From Methylobacterium sp. E-066 (GTDB lineage: Bacteria; Pseudomonadota; Alphaproteobacteria; Rhizobiales; Beijerinckiaceae), in the NCBI RefSeq assembly GCF_022829635.1, contig NZ_JAKSYO010000183.1, positions 124,001 to 188,000 on the forward strand: a stretch of 64,000 nt of DNA, in the 5' to 3' direction. This document shows, piece by piece, positions 48,469-56,854 of this stretch (position 1 is its first letter; every line of letters starts with the position of its first letter). The notes beneath the pieces are model-generated. The model saw only the letters and a list, made by a program, of their open reading frames with translations, ran no database searches and was not told the origin of the DNA. Position numbers and translations under genes: made by a program.

Positions 48469-49034
48469 GCCGCGAAAAGCTTCGGATGGCGGGCGCGGAG
48501 CGCCAGGATCAATGTCAGCGTCTTCAGATCGGTGAGTTCGGCCCGGTCCGCCAGGCGAGCGAGTTCGGCGAGCGGCATTTCCACGATCCGGATGTTCTCG
48601 TGTTCACCCTCGGCGCCGCCACCCTGCTCGGCGCGGTCGGCCCTGCTATAGGGCGCAAGGTAAAGGTGGAGTTTTTCCGTGGTCAGGCTGGCGCAGGAAT
48701 AGGTCGCGCCGACAAATTCCAGCTCGCGCAGGCGCAGGCCCACCTCCTCCAGCACCTCCCGGCGACCGTTCTCCTCCGGGCTGCCGTCCTCGATCAGGCC
48801 GGCCGGCGCCTCGAGCTGGACCTGCTCGCCGGCGGCGAACAGGGGCGGCACCCGCAGCTCGCGGACCAGCGTGGCGACCTTTCGCTCGGGATCATACGGC
48901 AGGACGCCCACCGAGTTGCCGTGATCCTCGATCTCGCGCTCCACCACGGCACCGTCGGCGAGGCGCACTGTCGCGATCCCGAACCGGCTCCAGCCCTCGT
49001 GGATGAACCGGATGTCCAGGATCTCGGCTGTCAT
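48465..49034 (-). CDS. Nudix hydrolase (ADP-sugar pyrophosphatase-like)
   Basis: A 189-residue enzyme that hydrolyses a nucleoside-diphosphate derivative. The Nudix region reads GLIEDGSPEENGRREVLEE followed by VGL. Compared with G-x5-E-x7-RE-U-x-EE-x-G-U, the first Glu is missing by what looks like a one-residue deletion, while the catalytic RE-x2-EE is intact. The surrounding fold (LEAPAG before the box, TEKLHLYLAPY after it) fits ADP-ribose/ADP-sugar types. The ATG at 49034 begins MTAEILDIRF. Confidence 0.87.
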   Translation of the reverse strand: MTAEILDIRFIHEGWSRFGIATVRLADGAVVEREIEDHGNSVGVLPYDPERKVATLVRELRVPPLFAAGEQVQLEAPAGLIEDGSPEENGRREVLEEVGLRLRELEFVGATYSCASLTTEKLHLYLAPYSRADRAEQGGGAEGEHENIRIVEMPLAELARLADRAELTDLKTLTLILALRARHPKLFAA

Positions 49035-49218
49035 GGCGTATTCCCGTCTGCTGGGCCGGTGCACGGCACAGAACGACCTACACGAGGACGGCGGGTCGGG
49101 TTCCGAGAGGTGATGCGTGAGGCCGCGAAAAGACCGCGGGCCTCTCGACCATCGAGCATTCCAACTGATCGATAGCAGCGGCTCGACCGCGCGAGCTATC
49201 GCGCCCGGCGGGAGAAAA

Positions 49219-49293
49219 TGGTGCCGGAGGAGGGATTTGAACCCCCGACCTTCGCTTTACGAAAGCGCTGCTCTACCACTGAGCTACACCGGC
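49219..49293 (-). tRNA. tRNA-Thr (anticodon CGU)
   Basis: On the minus strand a complete cloverleaf is seen: acceptor GCCGGTG pairing with CTCCGGC (one U-U mismatch), D arm GCTC...GAGC, anticodon loop TTCGTAA with CGT, and T arm GGGGG-TTCAAAT-CCCTC. The discriminator is A and CCA is encoded (49219-49221). TTTT follows as a likely terminator. It reads ACG codons. Confidence 0.96.
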
Positions 49294-49430
49294 AACCGGC
49301 AAGGCCGGCGAACCGACCTCGACCCTCTGCCCCGAGCATGATTCGGGCCAAAATCCCGGGACGGCCTGAACCGTCCCGGACGTGGCAGGCTCATAGCGGT
49401 CCGACCGGTGCAAGGCAAGGCCGATCGCCG

Positions 49431-50588
<1,158 letters not shown>

Positions 50589-50595
50589 TGCAGGG

Positions 50596-51207
50596 TCACT
50601 GGGCGGCGATGGGGCTCGGGGCCGCGGCGGTCAGATGGGCGTCCAGCGCTTCCAGCACGTCCTGGACGACGCGGTCGTGCGAGACCTCTCTGGAGATCAC
50701 CACCACGTCGGCGGCGGCGTAGACCGGGTGGCGGACTGCCATGAGATCGCGCATCGTCGCCTCGGGATCCTCGGTTTGGAGCAGAGGCCGGCTGCCGCGC
50801 TTGCGCACCCGCCGCATCAGCACGTCGAGATCGGCCTTGAGCCAGACCGAGATGGCGGATTCCCTGATCCGCACCCGGGTCGCCTCGCGCAGGTAGGCGC
50901 CGCCGCCGGTGGCCAGCACCAGGGGGCCCGCGCGCAGGAGGCGCGAGATGACCCGCTCCTCGCCGTCCCGAAAACTCGGCTCGCCGTAGATCGCGAAGAT
51001 GTCGGGGATGGTCAGGCCGGCCGCCGCCTCGATCTCGCTGTCGGCATCCTTGAAGATCAGCCCGAGCCGGCTGGCGAGGCGCCGGCCGACCGTGCTCTTG
51101 CCCGCCCCCATCAAGCCGACGAGCACGATCGAGCGCAGGCCCAGCGCCCGGCGCAGGCGCGCCTCGATCGGTTCACCAACATCCTCTTCGTTCATCGACG
51201 GCAGCAT
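50596..51207 (-). CDS. aroK: Shikimate kinase
   Basis: Phosphorylates shikimate with ATP. It has Walker A LVGLMGAGKSTVGRRLASRL, the shikimate-binding DADSEIEAAAG and FRDGEERVI, TGGGAYL, and the lid Arg in RKRGSRPLL. An N-terminal extension of about 20 residues precedes the fold. The start is ATG 51207 or in-frame ATG 51195, with no clear ribosome binding site to decide. First gene of aroKB. Confidence 0.95.
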   Translation of the reverse strand: MLPSMNEEDVGEPIEARLRRALGLRSIVLVGLMGAGKSTVGRRLASRLGLIFKDADSEIEAAAGLTIPDIFAIYGEPSFRDGEERVISRLLRAGPLVLATGGGAYLREATRVRIRESAISVWLKADLDVLMRRVRKRGSRPLLQTEDPEATMRDLMAVRHPVYAAADVVVISREVSHDRVVQDVLEALDAHLTAAAPSPIAAQ

Positions 51208-51453
51208 CGCATGGTCGCGGCGTCTCCGGCTCCCTGTCGGCCGCCCCGTACGCGCCTCGCCGGGGGCTTCCAATCCTGTGCCAGGCTCTTAGCGCGATTC
51301 AAGCGGCCTGCGAAACGCATCGCTGTGTCCTTGCGGGCCTTGTCAGCGCCGCGATCGCGTGGTGGAAACCGATCTCTCGCGACATCTTGGGGGTGGCTTT
51401 TCGCGCGCTCCCCTCCCCGCCGACTGCGCTCGTCTGCCCGAGGTTCGACCGAC

Positions 51454-51606
51454 GTGCCGACCCTGTTCCGTTTCTTCGCCACCCTCGCGATCCTGGCCGG
51501 GCTCGTCTTCGCGGCGATGTTCGCGCTGGCGAACTTCGTGGTGCCGACCCCCCGGGAGATGATCGTGACCATCCCGGCTTCGAAGCTCCAGCCGGGCAAC
51601 CGTTGA
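51454..51606 (+). CDS. 50-residue membrane protein upstream of xerD
   Basis: A GTG start at 51454 encodes 50 residues: one transmembrane helix (LFRFFATLAILAGLVFAAMF, 4-23), then ALANFVVPTPREMIVTIPAS and a short polar tail. The VVPTPRE-x-x-VTIP motif looks conserved rather than random. The stop overlaps the xerD start (TTGA). This position between aroK and xerD is shared by many rhizobial-type genomes, as I recall. Function unknown. Confidence 0.75.
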   Translation: MPTLFRFFATLAILAGLVFAAMFALANFVVPTPREMIVTIPASKLQPGNR

Positions 51607-52541
51607 GCGCGGCGGCGGCAGAGAGTCCGGCCCGGCCCCCCGCTCCGGAGGTCGCCGCCTACCTCGACATGCTGGCTGCCGAGCGCGGGGCAGGCGCCAA
51701 CACGCTGGCAGCCTACCGGCGCGACCTCGACGATTATCTCGCCTATCTCGGCCGCGAAGGCATTCCGCTCGAGGAGGCCGACACGCACAGCCTCCGGGCG
51801 TTCGTGGCCGATCTGAAGATCCGCGGGCTCATGGCGTCTTCGGCCGCTCGGCGCCTGTCCTGCGTGCGCGGCTTCCACAAGTTTCTCTATGCCGAGGGCT
51901 ATGCCGAGGCCGATCCGAGCGTCGCGGTCTCGGGGCCGCGCCGGGGCCGGACCCTGCCGAAGGTGTTGTCGATCGCCGAGGTGGATGGGCTGCTGGCCAC
52001 CGCGCATACGGCTGCGGCCGACAAGGAGGCGGGGCCGGCGCGCCGCGCCCGCCGGATGGTCTGCCTGCTCGAGCTTCTCTACGCCACGGGATTGCGCGTC
52101 TCGGAACTCGTCGCCCTGCCGCGGGCTGCGGGCACCACAAGCGAGCGCTTCCTGTTCATCAAGGGCAAGGGCGGCCGCGAGCGGCTCGTCCCGCTGACCG
52201 AGGCGTCCCTAGCCGCGATGACTGCCCACTTGGCGGCGGTGCCGGAGGAATCCCCCTGGCTGTTTCCGGCCGACAGCGACAGCGGCCACCTCACCCGGCA
52301 GGCCTTCGCCCGCGACTTGAAGACCGTGGCGGTCGCCGCCGGATTGCGCGCCGACCGGGTGAGCCCGCACGTGCTGCGCCACGCTTTTGCCAGTCATCTG
52401 CTGCAGAATGGAGCCGATCTGCGCATCGTCCAGGAACTGCTCGGCCATGCCGACATCTCGACCACGCAGATCTACACCCACGTCCTCGATGAGCGCCTGA
52501 AGGCGATGGTACGAGACCTGCACCCGCTCATGGATGGATGA
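51603..52541 (+). CDS. xerD: Tyrosine recombinase XerD
   Basis: Resolves chromosome dimers at dif together with XerC. In the 312-residue protein the N-terminal SAM-like domain covers about residues 15-100. The catalytic domain shows the Arg in ATGLRVSELV, the Lys region KGKGGRERLVP, HVLRHAFASHLLQNGADLR (His-x-x-Arg), LLGHADISTTQIYTHV with the His and the nucleophilic Tyr. The best start is TTG at 51603, which overlaps the small membrane gene by 4 nt; no ATG lies near the expected N-terminus. Confidence 0.92.
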   Translation: MSAAAAESPARPPAPEVAAYLDMLAAERGAGANTLAAYRRDLDDYLAYLGREGIPLEEADTHSLRAFVADLKIRGLMASSAARRLSCVRGFHKFLYAEGYAEADPSVAVSGPRRGRTLPKVLSIAEVDGLLATAHTAAADKEAGPARRARRMVCLLELLYATGLRVSELVALPRAAGTTSERFLFIKGKGGRERLVPLTEASLAAMTAHLAAVPEESPWLFPADSDSGHLTRQAFARDLKTVAVAAGLRADRVSPHVLRHAFASHLLQNGADLRIVQELLGHADISTTQIYTHVLDERLKAMVRDLHPLMDG

Positions 52542-52666
52542 ACGGCGGAGACGATCTGTGTCCCTTCGCCCGTTCGCGAGAATTGTACAGGATTCACGAA
52601 CTGACTAAGAGTGACCTGTCGGCATACCGGTACGATAGCCCGCCTTTACCAGAGAGAGTTCAACCA

Positions 52667-53185
52667 ATGTCAGGCCCGACTGCTTCGCAGAGCGGCGCTC
52701 AGCCGAACCAGGCGGGTCGCGCGACCGGCGACCAGCCGTCGCAGCGGGATCGGCAGCGCCTCGACAACCAGCTGTGCTTCGCGGTCTACGCCGCTGCGCA
52801 TGCATTCGGCCGTGCCTATCGCGCCCTTCTCAACCGCTACGAGTTGACCTACCCGCAATACCTCGTCCTGCTGGTGCTGTGGGAGGAGGACGGGCTGTCG
52901 GTCAAGGAGATCGGCAACCGCCTGTTCCTCGATTCCGGCACCCTGACCCCGCTCCTTAAACGCCTGGAAGCCTCGGGCCGCGTCCGGCGTGCCCGGGACC
53001 GGGCCGACGAGCGGCAGGTCAGCATCTTCCTGACGCCGGCCGGCCAGTCGCTGCGGGACGTGCTCGCCTGCGTGCCCGACGAGGCGGGCGACCGGACCGG
53101 CCTCGACATCCAGGGCCGGAAGGATCTGCTGAACGACCTCGTCACCCTGCGGCTTGGCCTTCAAGCCGGTCTGATCCCGGAATAG
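52667..53185 (+). CDS. MarR family regulator, OhrR-like
   Basis: A 172-residue winged-helix repressor. The N-terminal LDNQLCFAVYAAAHAF carries Cys37 at the position of the peroxide-sensing Cys of OhrR. The DNA-binding part is LSVKEIGNRLFLDSGTLTPL and the wing RARDRADERQVSIFLT. It should sense organic hydroperoxides. No ohr gene is in the window, so the target is elsewhere. An AATTGTA half-site like OhrR operators lies at 52581-52587, 80 bp upstream. The ATG at 52667 follows AGAGAG. Confidence 0.88.
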   Translation: MSGPTASQSGAQPNQAGRATGDQPSQRDRQRLDNQLCFAVYAAAHAFGRAYRALLNRYELTYPQYLVLLVLWEEDGLSVKEIGNRLFLDSGTLTPLLKRLEASGRVRRARDRADERQVSIFLTPAGQSLRDVLACVPDEAGDRTGLDIQGRKDLLNDLVTLRLGLQAGLIPE

Positions 53186-53226
53186 CCCGTTGTCGGGTCC
53201 ATGACGCGCGGGTCCTGAACGGAAGA

Positions 53227-53254
53227 GGGCACCCGCGCGGCTGCGCGGATGCCC
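53227..53254. terminator. Bidirectional stem-loop between the OhrR-like and cytochrome c genes
   Basis: GGGCA-c-CCGCGC / GCGCGG-a-TGCCC with a GGCT loop and one internal mismatch lies between the convergent genes. It is GC-rich with no U-run, so termination efficiency is uncertain. Confidence 0.55.
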
Positions 53255-53283
53255 CCATTGCGGTTGCGCTCTCGCGCGATGTC

Positions 53284-53649
53284 TCAGGACTGCGTCTTGA
53301 GGTAGGCGATCACGTCGTTGATCTTCTTGTCGTCCGGGTAGCCCTGGAAGATCATCTTGGTGCCGGGGACCTTGGTCTTCGGGTTCTTCAGCCACTCGTG
53401 AAGATTGGCCTCGTCCCAGGTAATGCCCGAGTTCTTCAGCGCGGCGGAGTAGTTGTAGCCCTCGTAGGTGCCGGCCTTGCGCCCGACGACGCCCTTCAGG
53501 TCCGGACCCACGCCGTTCTTCTGGAAGTTGTGGCACGCCTTGCAGGGGGCGAACGCCTTCTCGCCTGCAGCCGCATCACCGGCCTCCTGGGCCTGCGCCG
53601 AGAGTGGGATCAGGGCGGCAAGGACGGCGCCGAGAACGAAAGAACGCAT
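53284..53649 (-). CDS. Cytochrome c family protein (class I)
   Basis: A soluble periplasmic electron carrier of 121 residues. Sec signal peptide (MRSFVLGAVLAALIPLSAQA, 1-20). Heme is bound at CKACH (Cys36, Cys39, His40), and Met99 in PGTKMIFQG is the sixth ligand. The sequence GPDLKGVVGRKAGTYEGYNYS matches mitochondrial-like c2/c550 cytochromes. The ATG at 53649 has a very good AAGGAGG site. A weak Irr-like box lies upstream. Confidence 0.95.
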   Translation of the reverse strand: MRSFVLGAVLAALIPLSAQAQEAGDAAAGEKAFAPCKACHNFQKNGVGPDLKGVVGRKAGTYEGYNYSAALKNSGITWDEANLHEWLKNPKTKVPGTKMIFQGYPDDKKINDVIAYLKTQS

Positions 53650-54012
53650 GGATTTCCTCCTTATGGCCGCTGTCGCGGCAGCGTTTAGAGCAGAGCTTGC
53701 CTGCCTGGAACAGCTCTAAATGATTACACGCACATGGTGCAACGGCCTAGCCTAACGAGGTCGTCGTCCTGCTGATTGCGTGGACGGCCAGACCCTCAAC
53801 ACCGATCCTCGCGCTTCGCTGCCTGCGGCGGATGGAAGCTGGATCGCGGGGTGCCGGGGCGTGGCTCCGCTCGGCCAGAACGATGTCGGTCGGTCTCTGA
53901 ATCCGCATCGCAGCTTTCCGAAAGCCGGCGATCGCCTTACGGGACGTTGCTTTAAGCAGGCCGGGCCGGCCAATCGGGCGCCGGGCCGCGGCGTCGCGAC
54001 GGAGCGCCCCTC
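53650..54012. other. Promoter region of the cytochrome c gene and upstream stretch
   Basis: No convincing gene. An inverted repeat TTTAGAGC (53684-53691) / GCTCTAAA (53713-53720) lies in the leader of the cytochrome gene; its outer half overlaps a degenerate Irr-like box (53704-53720, minus strand). A plus-strand frame from 53780 to 54016 has no ribosome binding site and unusual composition. Confidence 0.45.
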
Positions 54013-54216
54013 ATGACCTTTCGCGGCCTGGCGATCTTCCTGACGCTCTGCGGCCTCGCCGCGATCGTGATCGCGCTCGTCGAAGAGCCGGACCGCGTTT
54101 CGGTCGTCCTCGGCAAGCTTGGCGAGGGCGGGATGTGGACGGCCCTGGCGGTCTTCGTCGGGATCGCGGCGGTTCTCGGTTATCGGCGGCGCGACGCGGC
54201 CGGGCGCCGTCGCTGA
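54013..54216 (+). CDS. Small two-helix membrane protein
   Basis: A 67-residue protein with helices at about 4-22 (RGLAIFLTLCGLAAIVIAL) and 40-56 (MWTALAVFVGIAAVLGY), joined by a polar loop, and a basic tail RRRDAAGRRR that should lie in the cytoplasm. Codon bias is good. No family is recognised. Its stop codon touches repeat copy B. Confidence 0.65.
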   Translation: MTFRGLAIFLTLCGLAAIVIALVEEPDRVSVVLGKLGEGGMWTALAVFVGIAAVLGYRRRDAAGRRR

Positions 54217-54425
54217 GAGCCTGTTTGACGGCGTGATCGCAGTCGCGTGCTGGTTCTGACTGAGGTGTATCCCACTCGTCCCCTCATCCTGAGGTGCTGC
54301 GCAGCAGCCTCGAAGGAGGCCTCCAGCCAGCTGCGCGATCCCTGGAGGGCTCCTTCGAGGGCTCCGCTCCGCTACGCCACCTCAGGATGAGGTCGAGATT
54401 GGGAAAAACCGGTCACACAGGCTCT
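54216..54425. repeat. 210-bp element with terminal inverted repeats, core inverted (copy B)
   Basis: The ends are AGAGCCTGTTTGAC (54216-54229) and GTCACACAGGCTCT (54412-54425). The left and right flank sequences match copy A in the same orientation, with for example GCGTGATCGCAGTCGCGTG on the left and GGGAAAAACCGGTCA on the right. The 111-bp core (54282-54392) corresponds to the reverse complement of the copy A core. It starts at the stop codon of the small membrane gene, just as copy A starts at a stop codon. Confidence 0.8.
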
Positions 54426-54443
54426 GAGCAAGCGCCGGCCCGC

Positions 54444-55460
54444 TCAAAGGCCGTGATAGCTCCGGTACCATGCCACGAAGCGTTCGATGCCGAGCTTCAG
54501 CGGGGTCGCCGGCCGGAAGCCGGTGTCGCGGGCGAGGTCGTCGATATCCGCGTAGGTGGCCGGCACGTCGCCGGGCTGCATCGGCAGCAGGACCGTCTCG
54601 GCCTTGCGCCCGAGCGCGTCTTCGAGGAGCGCGATCATCTGCATCAGCTCCACCGGCTCGTTGTTGCCGATGTTGTAGACCCGATAGGGCGCTGCGCTGG
54701 TGCCGGGATCCGGGTCGGCGCCGCTCCAGGCGGGGTTCGGCGCCGCCGGCTTCTCGGAGAGCGCGACGATGCCTTCGACGATATCGTCGATATAGGTGAA
54801 GTCCCGGCGCATCCGGCCTTCGTTGAACACCCGGATCGGCTCGCCCGCCAGGATGGCGCCGGCGAACAGGGACATCGCCATGTCGGGCCGGCCCCAGGGC
54901 CCGTACACGGTGAAGAACCGCAGCCCCGTCGTCGGCAGGCCGTAGAGGTGGCTGTAGCTGTGCGCCATCAGCTCGTTGGCCTTCTTGGTCGCCGCGTAGA
55001 GGCTCACCGGATGGTCGACGTTCTGATGGATCGAGAACGGCATGGCCGTGATCGCACCGTAGACCGAGCTCGACGACGCGTAGAGCAGGTGCGCGACGCC
55101 GCCGTGGCGGCAGGCTTCGAGGATGTTGAGGAAACCGACGAGATTGCTCGACGCATAGGCGTGCGGGTTCGTCAGCGAGTAGCGGACGCCGGCTTGCGCG
55201 GCGAGGTGGACGACGGTCTGAAAGCCATGACGGCGGAACAGCGCATCAAGACCGGCCGCGTCGGTCAGGTCGAGGCGCGCGAAGCTGTAGCCCGCGAACG
55301 GTTCGAGGCGTCGGAGCCGCGCCTCCTTCAGGCCGACGTCGTAATAGGCGTTGACGTTGTCGAGGCCCACGACCTGCCGGCCGGCTTCGAGAAAGCGCAG
55401 CGCGAGCGCGTTCCCGATGAAGCCGGCGACGCCCGTGATCAGGACAGGGGGCTGGGACAT
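54444..55460 (-). CDS. NAD-dependent epimerase, UDP-glucuronate 4-epimerase-like
   Basis: A short-chain epimerase of 338 residues. The NAD motif is LITGVAGFIGNALALRFLE; the family-typical GLDNVNAYYDVGLKEARL follows. The catalytic Ser/Tyr/Lys appear in YASSSSVYG and SLYAATKKANE. YGPWGRPDMA and FTYIDDIVEG are typical of UDP-glucuronate epimerases (GalE/CapI branch). It would make UDP-galacturonate for surface polysaccharide. No other polysaccharide genes are nearby. Confidence 0.9.
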   Translation of the reverse strand: MSQPPVLITGVAGFIGNALALRFLEAGRQVVGLDNVNAYYDVGLKEARLRRLEPFAGYSFARLDLTDAAGLDALFRRHGFQTVVHLAAQAGVRYSLTNPHAYASSNLVGFLNILEACRHGGVAHLLYASSSSVYGAITAMPFSIHQNVDHPVSLYAATKKANELMAHSYSHLYGLPTTGLRFFTVYGPWGRPDMAMSLFAGAILAGEPIRVFNEGRMRRDFTYIDDIVEGIVALSEKPAAPNPAWSGADPDPGTSAAPYRVYNIGNNEPVELMQMIALLEDALGRKAETVLLPMQPGDVPATYADIDDLARDTGFRPATPLKLGIERFVAWYRSYHGL

Positions 55461-55582
55461 GATCGGGTGCCGTGAACCGGCCGTGCCGCCGGGGTCGGCC
55501 ATCGGTATCATGGGCTCGCCTCCGTTTCATCCGCGGCCACCGTCTTGCGGCATGGGAAGGGAGACGATTAGTCTCGCGCTCC

Positions 55583-55816
55583 GTGAAGACCGACGAACCA
55601 AAGCTGCCGGAAAGCCTGACGCGCTTCCTCGCCGCGCCCCCCGCAGATGGGGCCGCGCCGGCATCACGGACTGCCGAGGCGAGGCTTGGGCCGATCGATC
55701 GGAGTTCCGCGCACCAGGCTCTGGAGTCCGCGCTGCTGCGCGGCTTCGTCTCCGTCACGTCGGGCCTCGTCTGGCTCCTCGTGCTCGGCCTGGTCCTGCG
55801 TCATCTCGCGCGCTGA
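55583..55816 (+). CDS. Small tail-anchored-type membrane protein
   Basis: A 77-residue protein from a GTG at 55583: a soluble acidic/basic N-terminal part and a C-terminal hydrophobic helix (GFVSVTSGLVWLLVLGLVL) followed by RHLAR. Only the C-terminus is membrane-inserted. No ribosome binding site is obvious, and the start could be further upstream. No family is recognised. Confidence 0.5.
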   Translation: MKTDEPKLPESLTRFLAAPPADGAAPASRTAEARLGPIDRSSAHQALESALLRGFVSVTSGLVWLLVLGLVLRHLAR

Positions 55817-55971
55817 ATTGCATCCGTTGCCTGTGGATAGCGGTCGATCCGGCATGGGCCTGCGCGATCGACCGGTACTTCAGCGGCCAAGTCCGGTATT
55901 GGGGCGCCGATAGCTGAGCCGTATCGGCTCGGCCGACCGCTTCGGGCGGGTCTGTTCGTGGGGATGGGACG

Positions 55972-56235
55972 ATGGCTCTGACCGGGCGTTTCTGGTTCCG
56001 GAAATCCTGGACCGGCCGGCTCGTGCTGCTGGTCGAGGAGGTCCGTCCGCGCTGGTTCAGCCGCGGTGCCGGCAAGCCGCGCTGGCGCAATGCCCGGCTG
56101 ATGGATTTCGCCGAGCCCGAATTGCGGCCGCTGATGGCGATGGAGAAACTGCACCGCACGGGCGCCCCGTCCGCCACCGTCCACAGCCTCCGGCCGGTTC
56201 CCGCGGCCCCGATGGCGCAGGCCGCCAACGGCTGA
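55972..56235 (+). CDS. Small hypothetical protein, basic and Trp-rich
   Basis: An 87-residue protein. The N-terminal half is rich in Trp and Arg (FWFRKSWTGRLVLLVEEVRP, then RWRNARLMDF), and the second half is flexible. No membrane segment or signal. Codon bias fits a real gene. It lies upstream of the DUF6894 gene on the same strand. Confidence 0.6.
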   Translation: MALTGRFWFRKSWTGRLVLLVEEVRPRWFSRGAGKPRWRNARLMDFAEPELRPLMAMEKLHRTGAPSATVHSLRPVPAAPMAQAANG

Positions 56236-56319
56236 GTCGTGCCGCTGACCCGAGCCCGTCCGATCCCCATCTGAACGGTTCGCTCGCTGCGTGAGCGATC
56301 GACACCGGGGACGACGGCC

Positions 56320-56577
56320 ATGCCGCGCTATTTCTTCCATACCCAGATCGGCGAGGACACGATCACCGATCCGACCGGTTTCGAGTTGCGCGACCCGGAT
56401 CAGGCTTGGGAGAAAGCCCAGGAGACGATCCGCGCGGCCCTGGCCGATCCGCAGAACCAGGCCCGGCTGATGACCGCCTGCCTGGTCATCACCGACGCGG
56501 CGGGCGAGGTGGTTCTGGAATTCCCGTTCAGCGAGGCCGTCTCCCTCCCGCCGGACGCGGATCCCACGCTGCATTGA
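56320..56577 (+). CDS. DUF6894 family small protein
   Basis: An 85-residue protein starting MPRYFFHTQIGEDTITDPTG, with the R-Y-F-F-H/D opening, the G-x-E-L-x-D-x-D-x-A middle and a beta strand ending EVVLEFPFSEAV. These features define a small domain abundant in Methylobacterium and Bradyrhizobium. Function unknown. Confidence 0.82.
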   Translation: MPRYFFHTQIGEDTITDPTGFELRDPDQAWEKAQETIRAALADPQNQARLMTACLVITDAAGEVVLEFPFSEAVSLPPDADPTLH

Positions 56578-56644
56578 GCGCAAGCCGCCGCGCTCCGTCT
56601 GCCCTACATCGCGGCGAAAGCGACGCATGAGGAGCAGCGCCAGC

Positions 56645-56854
56645 ATGGATTCGCCCCCGAACGATCTCGACACGCACGCCCTTGGCCGTGCCGCGCCCGG
56701 CAAGGGCCTCGCCCGCGAGGCGTGCCCCTATGCCGAGGGCACGCAGGCGCGCACGCGCTGGCTTGCAGGCTACGACGAAGCCGTCTCCGATGGGGCCGAG
56801 CCGGTGACCGGGGGAATCGCCCAGCACCCGCCGACCGGGGAGCCCACGCGCTGA
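56645..56854 (+). CDS. Ribosome modulation factor/CrpP-like small protein
   Basis: A 69-residue protein with ALGRAAPGKGLAREACPYAE, then RTRWLAGYDEA. This is the Rmf/CrpP pattern (G-x2-A-x-x-G, CPY, W-L-x-G-[WYF]). Rmf dimerises ribosomes in stationary phase, and CrpP relatives were linked to antibiotic resistance. Which applies here is unknown. GAGGAG lies 10 nt upstream of ATG 56645. The stop overlaps the start of the MFS gene by one base (TGATG). Confidence 0.7.
   Translation: MDSPPNDLDTHALGRAAPGKGLAREACPYAEGTQARTRWLAGYDEAVSDGAEPVTGGIAQHPPTGEPTR

Noticed and set aside
53780..54016. Plus-strand frame overlapping the start of the small membrane gene
   Set aside because: Atypical composition and no ribosome binding site; the overlap with the next ATG looks accidental.
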